A program made the translations under genes and the position numbers. A stretch of DNA of 9,289 nucleotides from Desulfobacterales bacterium (GTDB lineage: Bacteria; Desulfobacterota; Desulfobacteria; Desulfobacterales; JAUWMJ01), in NCBI GenBank assembly GCA_030613225.1, contig JAUWMJ010000083.1:1-9289 (forward strand), written 5' to 3'. A model generated the notes under the pieces. The model had not been told where the DNA came from, searched no databases, and saw only the letters and a list, made by a program, of their open reading frames with translations. This document shows, piece after piece, positions 1 to 6,049 of this stretch (position 1 is its first letter; every line of letters begins with the position of its first letter).

Positions 1-4
1 TTAT

Positions 5-410
5 TTAGCCACAGACCCACACAGACTGACACAGACGTTTTATTCGGCTGGCTCAGCCGAATAAAAAAAGCCATCGCTTCGCGAACTATACTAATCTGAG
101 CCTGACGGCCCACCGTTGGCGGGAGGCAGATAAGCGCAGATTTCGAAAATTACCATTTTTCAAAGGTCTCAGCTTTAGCAACGTAAAATTGATCTGTTTT
201 ATCCGCCCCTGGCGGATGACCCGTCTTCGCTAAGGCTACACCGCGGCAGGCCAGTCTTCGCCAAGGCCACTCCGCGGCAGGCATTGTCCGAACGAAAACT
301 GCATCGCTTTGCGAAGTTTTTACTGCCCAAAGGGCATACAACCTTTTCCCGGCCGAGTCCGGCCGGGAAAAAGAATATGTCTGTGTGAGTCTGTGTGGGT
401 CTGTGGCTAA
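5..410. repeat. TTAGCC island 1 (inverted-end hairpin repeat)
   Basis: This is the gene-free stretch downstream of ugd. It starts TTAGCCACAGAC and ends GTCTGTGGCTAA, with about 33 bp of imperfect inverted ends. ACAGAC recurs at 11, 21 and 31, exactly 10 bp apart. A 12-bp hairpin (38-49 with 55-66) follows the left end, and an 11-bp hairpin (344-354 with 361-371, loop of 6) precedes the right end. Between them are a palindromic CGCTTCGCG core near 76, two tandem copies of a GTCTTCGC/CCGCGGCAGGC module (about 228-285), and a second CATCGCTTTGCGAAG core near 302. The stretch 5-148 matches the inverse of island 4 (4845-4988). Reading frames through it (plus strand, or minus 150-539) are low-complexity translations of the repeat and not genes. 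It has no transposase. Confidence 0.9.
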
Positions 411-423
411 TAAAATAAAAAAG

Positions 424-454
424 TTCGTGTGAGTCTGTGTGGGTCTGTGGCTAA
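424..454. repeat. solitary right end of the TTAGCC repeat
   Basis: This is a second copy of the island right end (GTGTGAGTCTGTGTGGGTCT then GTGGCTAA), lying 13 bp beyond the end of island 1 with no matching left end or interior. Its last bases form the ugd stop codon: read on the minus strand, the terminal TTAG gives TAG at 453-451. The spacer between the two ends is A-rich. It could be a remnant of a second element, or a duplication of the end by slippage or partial insertion. Confidence 0.85.
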
Positions 455-1791
455 TTATTAACTGGTGCCCTGCCGATGCTGAAATATGCAAAACCCTGGT
501 CTGCCAAGAATGACGGGGAATAGAGATTGCGGCCATCAAAAATTACAGGTGCTGTTAATGCCTTTTTAATGCGTTTAAAATCCGGATTCCTGAACTGGTT
601 CCAGTCCGTTACAACAGCCAAAGCATCAGCTCCATCCACGGCTTCATATTGATTATCAAGCACCTTTGCAAGAGGGTTATCGTCAAGGACTTTTTTTGCA
701 TTTTCTCCGGCAACAGGATCAAATGCACGTATATGCATACCTTCAGCAGTTAACTCTGAAATAATTTCTAAAGAAGCTGATTCACGAATATCATCCGTAT
801 TTGCTTTAAAGGAAAGCCCCCAAAGTGCAAGGGTTTTGTCCTTCACACCATTTTGACTGGAAAAATAATCCCTGATTTTAACAGCGAGAACCTTTTTCTG
901 TCTGGCGTTTACTTCGTCCACAGCTGTAATCAGTTTTGGTTCGTATCCATTTTCCCGTGTTGTATTTATAAGCGCTTTTACATCTTTCGGAAAGCATGAA
1001 CCACCGTATCCTACACCAGGGTATATAAAATGGTAGCCAATTCGGTGGTCGGAACCAATACCGATACGGACATCACTGACATCAGCGCCTATGTGTTCGC
1101 AAATGTTGGCCATTTCGTTCATGAAAGAAATTTTAGTTGCAAGCATGCAGTTTGCAGCATACTTTGTCAGCTCTGCGCTTTTTATGCTCATTACAATCAT
1201 TTTTTCGCGACTGCGCGCAAAGGGGGCATATAATGTTTCCATCAGTTTAGAAGTGCGGATATTGTCAGTCCCTAAAATTACCCTGTCCGGTTTCATAAAA
1301 TCGTTGATTGCATCGCCTTCTTTTAAAAATTCAGGATTTGAAACCACATCAAATTCAATATTGAGTTCCCTTTTTTCAATCTCTTCCTGAATAATTTTAC
1401 GTACCTGATCCGCTGTTCCGACAGGAACAGTCGATTTATTTATTATAATCTTGTATTCATTCATAACCTGTCCGATTTGAGATGCCACCTGATGGACATA
1501 TGAAAGATCGCAGGAACCATCAGGCTTTGAAGGTGTACCCACGCAGTTAAGTATAAACAGGGCATCTTCAATACCTTCTGCCAGGTTTGTAGAAAAATTC
1601 AGCCGCCCTTGTTCGGAATTTCGTTTTACAATGGGTTCCAGGCCAGGTTCATAAATGTGAATCTGACCGGACCTTAACCTGTCAATTATTGCTTGATCAA
1701 CATCAATACAGCAAACATCATTGCCCATTTCCGCAAAACAGGCGGCAGTAACAAGCCCGACATATCCGGTTCCTACTATGCATATATTCAT
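451..1791 (-). CDS. ugd: UDP-glucose 6-dehydrogenase
   Basis: Oxidises UDP-glucose to UDP-glucuronate with two NAD+, in the cytoplasm, feeding uronic-acid-containing surface polysaccharides. The 446 residues match the usual family length and show the full architecture. The N-terminal Rossmann motif is GTGYVG at 7-12. NPEFLKEGDAINDF at 152-165 and the AELTKYAAN helix with Lys210 lie near the centre. The catalytic cysteine is Cys266 in GYGGSCFPKD, and the C-terminal UDP-binding domain includes LSFKANTDDIRES at 326-338. The ATG at 1791 is preceded by GAAAGG with a 10-nt spacer, which is usable but not strong. The stop codon TAG is built from the terminal bases of a TTAGCC repeat end. It is the last gene of the minus-strand set here, 166 bp after the acyl ligase, with a heptamer array in the gap. 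UDP-ManNAc/GalNAc dehydrogenases are relatives, but this sequence looks like the Ugd branch. Confidence 0.95.
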   Translation of the reverse strand: MNICIVGTGYVGLVTAACFAEMGNDVCCIDVDQAIIDRLRSGQIHIYEPGLEPIVKRNSEQGRLNFSTNLAEGIEDALFILNCVGTPSKPDGSCDLSYVHQVASQIGQVMNEYKIIINKSTVPVGTADQVRKIIQEEIEKRELNIEFDVVSNPEFLKEGDAINDFMKPDRVILGTDNIRTSKLMETLYAPFARSREKMIVMSIKSAELTKYAANCMLATKISFMNEMANICEHIGADVSDVRIGIGSDHRIGYHFIYPGVGYGGSCFPKDVKALINTTRENGYEPKLITAVDEVNARQKKVLAVKIRDYFSSQNGVKDKTLALWGLSFKANTDDIRESASLEIISELTAEGMHIRAFDPVAGENAKKVLDDNPLAKVLDNQYEAVDGADALAVVTDWNQFRNPDFKRIKKALTAPVIFDGRNLYSPSFLADQGFAYFSIGRAPVNN

Positions 1792-1813
1792 GATAAAAAA
1801 GCCTTTCTTTTTT

Positions 1814-1893
1814 ATAGTTTATAGCTGATAGCTGATAGCTCACAGGTGATAGTTGATAGCTCATAGCTCACAGGTGATAGCTCATAGCGTATG
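1814..1893. repeat. GATAGCT heptamer array G1
   Basis: The gap between ugd and the acyl ligase holds about eleven head-to-tail units of a degenerate 7-mer (GATAGCT, CATAGCT, CACAGGT, GATAGTT). A longer subunit, ATAGCTCACAGGTGATAG, occurs twice, suggesting duplication of a multi-unit block. The units run in the same direction as array G2. The remaining gap, 1894-1957, shows nothing recognisable. Confidence 0.85.
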
Positions 1894-1957
1894 TGACGCT
1901 GGGAAGATTGGAGGCAAGGATGTCTTTCTGACCGGGTTTAAAATACAATATTTATTC

Positions 1958-3532
1958 CTAACAACCTGCAATTTCAAGACATTTTGTCCTATCAATTTTA
2001 CCACTCGTGTTTTTGGGAAGTAAGCGAACTAATTTAATAGAGCTGGGCAATTTATATTTTGGCAAACTATCGGCGCAAAGTTTCATTATTTTGTTTTTAC
2101 TGCTGGTTTCATTTATAGGTACCGCCAGGGCAATTAGTTTGTTACCCAACAGTTCGTCCGGTATTCCTATAACTGCGGTTTCAATTACGAGTTCAGTAGC
2201 CATCAGCGCATCCTCGATTTCCTGCGGGTTAATCCTGTGACCACCAACCTTTAAAAGATTGTCTTTGCGCCCATTCACAAAGAAGTATCCTTCTTTATCA
2301 TAGTATCCCAGATCTCCGGTGTTATATCCGTTCTTGTTCAAAACAGCAGATGTTGCCTTGTTATCTTTCCAGTAGCCTTGCATAATATTGGGGCCGGAGG
2401 CAACAAGTTCACCTGTCTGACCGGCCGGGAGTACCCGGCCACTTTTATTTAAAACCTGCATATAGACGCCAGGAATCGGTTTACCTATGGAATCCATTTT
2501 ATCTGCAAATTGATCGGGTCTAAGATATGTCAGCCGGGCTGACGCTTCTGTTGCTCCATACATAATGTAGATTTGTGTATGTGCAGGCAATACTTTTCGG
2601 AGTTCTTCCTTAATCTGTCCAGACATATGGCCGCCTGCCTGTGAACAATACCTGAGTGATGCGAGCTTATCGTGGTAATTTATTAAAGGAGAGCGATGCA
2701 GAAGATAGGCATAGGTAGAAGGTACGCCTGAAAATCCCGTAACTTTTTCAGCGACCATCTGCTTGATAACCGTTGCTGGAAAAGCGAACTTGTTATTAAT
2801 AACTACGGTTCCACCAACTGCAAAATGTGTATTCAAAAGTGATTTTCCCATTACATAGAAAAAAGGAAGTACTACCATTTGAATGTCTTTATCTGTCAGA
2901 TCCAGGTACCGGCAAATCGATTTAGCATTTGATACAATGTTTTTATGTGACAGCATTACTCCCTTTGGGATTCCGGTAGAACCTGAAGTATAAATAATAC
3001 TTGCAAGATCTGATTCTTTAATATGGATTTCAGGATGTGCAGTTACATCGTCACAAATAATATCTTTCCATGAAAATACAGGAAAGGGAGGAGATGACCA
3101 ATTTTGCTTTGGGCTTTTTAATAGTAAAGCATTTATCTTATAAGGTGCAAGATCGGTTGCTTTAAGGAGTCTTTCGAATCTTGATGAAGATATAATTACT
3201 TCAGGTTCCAGTTCTTCTAAAAGAGGCCTTAAACCGTCAGGCTTTAAGTCGCTGCTTAAAGGGACTGCCACAGCGCCTGCCTTGAGGATACCGTAATAAC
3301 TGACTACATATTCCAGACAATTTTCTAAAACTATGACAATCCTGTCGCCTTTGGAGACACCGAGGTTTATGAGCCAGTTGGCCAACCGGTTTGCTTTTGT
3401 ATTTATCTGTTCATAAGTAGCCCGGACTTCTTCATGAACAAGTGCGGTCTTATCAGGGAAGGTCTTAGCGCTCTGTTCTAGAAAATGATGGATGAGTCTT
3501 GCTTGTTGTTTATTGTTGGTTGTCAGTTGCAT
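1958..3532 (-). CDS. AMP-forming acyl-CoA/acyl-ACP ligase (class I adenylate-forming)
   Basis: Activates a carboxylic acid as an acyl-adenylate and transfers it to a thiol. The free-standing acyl carrier protein encoded immediately upstream is the likely acceptor, with CoA as the alternative. The 524 residues carry the adenylate-forming motifs in order: YTSGSTGIPKG at 181-191 (phosphate-binding loop), YGATEA at 325-330, NTGD at 404-407, GRKDNLLKVGGHRI at 421-434 (hinge), and NTSGKIDR at 508-515 with the catalytic Lys512. It is a full-length enzyme with both the large AMP-binding and small C-terminal domains. Its setting resembles the acyl ligases of exosortase-type EPS clusters. The substrate cannot be read from sequence. 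The ATG at 3532 is only 11 nt from the end of island 2, with an in-frame TAG just before it and no visible Shine-Dalgarno sequence, so initiation may be weak or unusual. Confidence 0.9.
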   Translation of the reverse strand: MQLTTNNKQQARLIHHFLEQSAKTFPDKTALVHEEVRATYEQINTKANRLANWLINLGVSKGDRIVIVLENCLEYVVSYYGILKAGAVAVPLSSDLKPDGLRPLLEELEPEVIISSSRFERLLKATDLAPYKINALLLKSPKQNWSSPPFPVFSWKDIICDDVTAHPEIHIKESDLASIIYTSGSTGIPKGVMLSHKNIVSNAKSICRYLDLTDKDIQMVVLPFFYVMGKSLLNTHFAVGGTVVINNKFAFPATVIKQMVAEKVTGFSGVPSTYAYLLHRSPLINYHDKLASLRYCSQAGGHMSGQIKEELRKVLPAHTQIYIMYGATEASARLTYLRPDQFADKMDSIGKPIPGVYMQVLNKSGRVLPAGQTGELVASGPNIMQGYWKDNKATSAVLNKNGYNTGDLGYYDKEGYFFVNGRKDNLLKVGGHRINPQEIEDALMATELVIETAVIGIPDELLGNKLIALAVPINETSSKNKIMKLCADSLPKYKLPSSIKLVRLLPKNTSGKIDRTKCLEIAGC

Positions 3533-3543
3533 GATTTTCTATT

Positions 3544-3750
3544 TTAGCCACAGACACACACGGACGGACACAGACGTTTTATTCGGCTGACACAGCCGAA
3601 TAAAAAAAGCCATCGCTTCGCGAAGTTTACCTGCCCAAAGGGCATACAATCTTTCCACGGCCGAGTCCTGTCGAAGCGGAGCGTAGATCCCGCACATCGG
3701 GGCCGGGAAAAAGAATTTGTCTGTGTAAGTCTGTGTGTGTCTGTGGCTAA
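3544..3750. repeat. TTAGCC island 2
   Basis: This is the shortest of the five islands and fills most of the gap between the acyl ligase and the carrier protein. Its ends are TTAGCCACAGAC and GTCTGTGGCTAA. A perfect 12-bp hairpin (3577-3588 with 3594-3605, loop GACAC) follows the left end, then the CATCGCTTCGCGAAG core and CTGCCCAAAGGGCATACAA, both shared with island 1. A GC-rich inverted segment with GGCC arms precedes the right end. Compared with island 1 it lacks about 200 bp of interior, as if it were a deletion or unexpanded form of the same element. Confidence 0.9.
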
Positions 3751-3771
3751 TTTTTTGCGAACGATTGGCGA

Positions 3772-4020
3772 TTACGCTGCTATTTTGCTTTCAAGGAAAG
3801 CTGTTACATTGTTGATAGAGTCCAAGTTTTCCGGTACAAGCTCTTCATCTTCAATTGTAATCGAAAACTCTTCTTCCAGAAAAGTTACCAGTTCAAGGAT
3901 TCCTGTTGAATCGATAATTCCCTCTTCCAGAAATGAGGTTTCATCTTTTAATCCGTCTTCACTTCCGAACAGGAAGTTTTCTATAATAAATGTTTTGATT
4001 TTATTTTTTGTTTCGTTCAA
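3772..4020 (-). CDS. acyl carrier protein (free-standing)
   Basis: A small cytoplasmic carrier that holds an acyl or aminoacyl group as a thioester on a 4'-phosphopantetheine arm. The 82 residues are acidic and have the usual length. The DSTG motif at 37-40 provides Ser38 as the attachment site, followed by a helix II pattern (GILELVTFLEEEF), so the carrier looks functional. It sits directly upstream of the AMP-forming ligase, a common loading pair, separated from it by island 2. The start is TTG at 4020, supported by AAAGGAG five bases upstream and by the ACP fold beginning right after it. No ATG gives a full-length protein. This is probably a dedicated carrier for the cluster and not the housekeeping AcpP, since no fatty-acid synthesis genes adjoin it. 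Confidence 0.9.
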   Translation of the reverse strand: MNETKNKIKTFIIENFLFGSEDGLKDETSFLEEGIIDSTGILELVTFLEEEFSITIEDEELVPENLDSINNVTAFLESKIAA

Positions 4021-4025
4021 TTTCT

Positions 4026-4032
4026 CTCCTTT
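4026..4032 (-). promoter_or_regulatory. ribosome binding site of the ACP gene
   Basis: AAAGGAG on the minus strand with a 5-nt spacer to TTG at 4020. It is the strongest Shine-Dalgarno sequence in the window and the reason for choosing the TTG start. Confidence 0.75.
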
Positions 4033-4044
4033 CTTGTTTTTTGA

Positions 4045-4355
4045 TTAGCCACAGACACACACAGACTCACACGGACAGCTGTGAAATGCCTGGTGCATTT
4101 CCCAGCAGGGATATTTCGTTCAAACGACCCGTCTTCGCTATAGCTGCACCGCGGTAGGCCTTATCTGAACGAAAACTGCATCGCTTCGCGAAATTTATCC
4201 TGCCCATAGGGACACGGTTTTTCGCCGGCCAAGGCCTGCCGCGGCGTAGCCTTGGCGAAGACGGGTCGGCCGGGGAAAAGATCTGTTCGGTGAAATATGA
4301 AATATTTCACTGGTGTTTTTTATGTCTGTGTCAGTCTGTGTGTGTCTGTGGCTAA
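4045..4355. repeat. TTAGCC island 3
   Basis: Fills the gap between the ACP and GxxExxY genes. Its ends are TTAGCCACAGAC and GTCTGTGGCTAA. Small hairpins stand inside each end: 4083-4089 with 4095-4101, and 4290-4298 with 4302-4310. The CATCGCTTCGCGAAA core lies near 4180. The GTCTTCGC/CCGCGG module seen in island 1 occurs here twice in opposite orientation (4126-4160 and 4233-4267). The terminal bases at 4352-4355 supply the TAG stop of the GxxExxY gene. No other gene is present in the gap. Confidence 0.9.
4126..4267. repeat. 35-bp inverted GC module inside island 3
   Basis: The segments 4126-4160 and 4233-4267 are inverse copies matching at 29 of 35 positions by eye, including an unbroken run of 13. 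They could pair as a long stem enclosing the CTTCGCGAAA core. The same module appears twice in direct orientation in island 1, so it is a movable building block of the family. Confidence 0.8.
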
Positions 4356-4714
4356 AACACAAATCGCTTGATTTCTGCCTTTGGATGAGTAAAATTTACC
4401 AAAAGACCAATTTTGTAGCCGGTAGCTTTTAGATAGTTTAATATCTGGGCCTCATGTATTTTCTGCAATGAGTCAACTGCTTTAAGTTCTAAAAGTACTT
4501 GCTTCTCAATAACAATATCAGCGAAATATTCGCCAACATCAACACCTTTGTATCTAACTGTTATGGGTACTTGGCTTTCGGCTTTAAGTTTTCTGTCAGC
4601 CAATTCAACCATTAAAGCATTTTCGTAAACTTTTTCCAAAAATCCTGCCCCAAGTTCACGGTTTACCTCAAATATGGCACCGTTGATTCTGTATGTAATA
4701 TCGTCTATATTCAT
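4352..4714 (-). CDS. GxxExxY protein, PD-(D/E)XK nuclease-like
   Basis: A 120-residue protein of the GxxExxY family, which is assigned to the PD-(D/E)XK nuclease superfamily; its cellular role is not established. The signature is visible as GFLEKVY at 24-30 (Gly24, Glu27, Tyr30). Asp66, followed by Glu76 and Lys78 in LELKA, matches a D...ExK active site, and Gln90 lies in the following helix (HEAQILNYL). The ATG at 4714 is chosen because the family fold begins there. The frame stays open upstream to a GTG at 4750, but those 12 codons are the repeat end itself. No Shine-Dalgarno sequence is visible for either start. The gene is bracketed by islands 3 and 4, with 8 bp on the upstream side, and its TAG stop is the first TAG of island 3. 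It does not fit the polysaccharide pathway and probably arrived with the repeats. Confidence 0.88.
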   Translation of the reverse strand: MNIDDITYRINGAIFEVNRELGAGFLEKVYENALMVELADRKLKAESQVPITVRYKGVDVGEYFADIVIEKQVLLELKAVDSLQKIHEAQILNYLKATGYKIGLLVNFTHPKAEIKRFVF

Positions 4715-4722
4715 TTTTATTA

Positions 4723-4988
4723 TTAGCCACAGACACACACGGACAGACACAGACTATTATCTCTGCCGACCCGGCAGAGATAATGGTGCAAGCCCTCCAG
4801 GCGGGCAGGCCTGCGGCATATTAAAATCTTTGCAAAACTCCCTCTTTCGAAGTCTGCGCTTATCTGCCTCCCGCCATCGGCGGGACGTCAATCTCCGATT
4901 AGTGAATTTCGCGAAGCGATGACTTTTTTTATTCGGCTGTGTCAGCCGAATAAAATGTCTGTGTCTGTCCGTGTGGGTCTGTGGCTAA
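4723..4988. repeat. TTAGCC island 4
   Basis: Lies between the GxxExxY and nadE-like genes. A perfect 13-bp hairpin follows the left end (4756-4768 with 4772-4784, loop ACC). A perfect 12-bp hairpin precedes the right end (4927-4938 with 4944-4955, loop GTGTC). The interior is homologous to island 5 in the same orientation. Its right half (4845-4988) is the inverse of the left half of island 1 (5-148), with equal length, including TCTGCGCTTATCTGCCTC and the CGCGAAGCGATG core. Confidence 0.9.
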
Positions 4989-4995
4989 AATATTT

Positions 4996-5988
4996 TTACT
5001 TTAAAATTTCAGGGATATCTTCTATTAAAAGCGGTGGCAGGTGCAGATAACGGGTAGTCAACCTTTTGGTGTCGATATCATCGTACACTCTTTGTATCTG
5101 TTCCGGCTTCAGATCCATGTATTCAGCAACAGTCTCAACCGATATGCCATTATTCTTCCCATATAAACAAAGATCCATTTTATCATAGGGAAGAGAAAAA
5201 TAGAATTCATCCTGTCCCTGGGAAAGTGAATAAGTGTCTGTTGTAGGTGGACGTTCTCTAATTTCTTTAGGAACACCGAGATATTCCGCCAACTGATATA
5301 CCTGGGTCTTATAAAGATGGGCTATCGGTTTTACATCCGCAGCACCATCCCCCAGTTTTACAAAAAAGCCCTGATCGTACTCCAGACGGTTCGGAGTCCC
5401 GGTTACAGCAAAGTTAAGTCTGTCTGCGTGATAATATTCGAGCATTTTGCGTGTACGCTGCTTAAAGTTAGTTGCTGCAACGATTTCAAGATACGCTTTT
5501 AGAGGCAATCGTTTTTTTATTATTGTATTGTCAGGACTTTGAACAACGATTGAAAACAGATTAAAACCTTTTGTTTCAGTAACGTTTGGTGTGACTATTT
5601 TAGACTTCCACCCATCGCCGTATTCAGGTATAACCATCCGTACAGCTTCATCATATCGATTGTAAAAACCTACTGACTCAAGAATCCCGGAAATATCTTC
5701 ATGAATCTTTTCAACACCGAAATGATCTGCCACTATGGTACTTAGATCAAGAGTGTCGTCCGACGAATGGCGTTCAGGCATCAGCAAAGCTAAAACCCGA
5801 TCCGGGCCCAGAGCTTTTACTGAAAGTGCAGTGGTTACACTGCTGTCAATGCCACCGGAAAGAGCTACGATCAGACCACGCCGTTTAAACTGTTTTGCAG
5901 TAAAACTGCGCAGTTGTTTGGTAATCTTTTCTACTTCCTTTTCCGGGTCGATTATTAAAACATCTTTTGAGAATTGTTGTTTTTCCAT
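4996..5988 (-). CDS. nadE: NAD(+) synthase-family protein (ammonia-dependent type)
   Basis: By family, adenylates the carboxylate of nicotinate adenine dinucleotide and amidates it to NAD+. In this setting it may instead amidate a cluster-specific carboxylate. Visible motifs are the ATP-pyrophosphatase loop SGGIDSS at 44-50, GTPNRLE at 197-203, and KLGDGAAD at 211-218 followed by PIAHLYKTQV. There is no N-terminal nitrilase domain, so nitrogen would come from free ammonia or a partner. At 330 residues it is longer than the roughly 245-275 usual for this type. The extra length sits mainly at about 108-168, between the nucleotide-binding strand and the ATNFKQRTRK helix. AAAGGA lies 6 nt before the ATG at 5988. 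The neighbours are an asparagine-synthetase-like amidotransferase upstream and ACP/acyl ligase genes downstream. Housekeeping NadE cannot be excluded; the gene symbol reflects family only. Confidence 0.85.
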   Translation of the reverse strand: MEKQQFSKDVLIIDPEKEVEKITKQLRSFTAKQFKRRGLIVALSGGIDSSVTTALSVKALGPDRVLALLMPERHSSDDTLDLSTIVADHFGVEKIHEDISGILESVGFYNRYDEAVRMVIPEYGDGWKSKIVTPNVTETKGFNLFSIVVQSPDNTIIKKRLPLKAYLEIVAATNFKQRTRKMLEYYHADRLNFAVTGTPNRLEYDQGFFVKLGDGAADVKPIAHLYKTQVYQLAEYLGVPKEIRERPPTTDTYSLSQGQDEFYFSLPYDKMDLCLYGKNNGISVETVAEYMDLKPEQIQRVYDDIDTKRLTTRYLHLPPLLIEDIPEILK

Positions 5989-5994
5989 TACTAT

Positions 5995-6000
5995 TCCTTT
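5995..6000 (-). promoter_or_regulatory. ribosome binding site of the nadE-like gene
   Basis: AAAGGA on the minus strand with a 6-nt spacer to the ATG at 5988. It is a clear Shine-Dalgarno sequence, unlike the genes whose starts abut a repeat end. Confidence 0.7.
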
Positions 6001-6008
6001 TTTGTTTT

Positions 6009-6036
6009 ACCACAGAGCACACAGAGATCACAGAGT
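6009..6036. repeat. CACAGAG-type repeat
   Basis: A short periodic segment (ACCACAGAGCACACAGAGAT then CACAGAG) with CACAGAG units 10-11 bp apart. It resembles the ends of the TTAGCC islands but with GAG in place of GAC and no TTAG terminus, so it is treated as a separate, related family. It lies between the nadE-like start and island 5. Confidence 0.65.
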
Positions 6037-6049
6037 GATTTGTTTTTTA

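Noticed and set aside
38..371. Rho-independent terminators at the island hairpins
   Set aside because: The stems are strong, but none is followed by a convincing T-tract in the direction of transcription; A or T runs pair within the stems or lie on the wrong side.
150..539. Minus-strand open frame of 129 codons across island 1
   Set aside because: It overlaps ugd at one end and translates the repeat ends (HRPTQTHTN-like) elsewhere; it has no domain and no ribosome binding site.
1814..1893. CRISPR array
   Set aside because: The unit is about 7 bp, head to tail, with no unique spacers, and there are no cas genes.
3533..3760. Target-site duplications flanking the islands
   Set aside because: Flanks are A/T-rich on both sides, but I could not find a consistent matched duplication around any island.
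4715..4750. Upstream GTG start at 4750 for the GxxExxY protein
   Set aside because: The added residues are the translation of the repeat end and no ribosome binding site supports it; the family fold starts at the ATG at 4714.
4045..4988. A complete insertion sequence carrying the GxxExxY gene
   Set aside because: No transposase is present, and each flanking island is itself complete with two ends, so a single composite transposon cannot be claimed from sequence alone.
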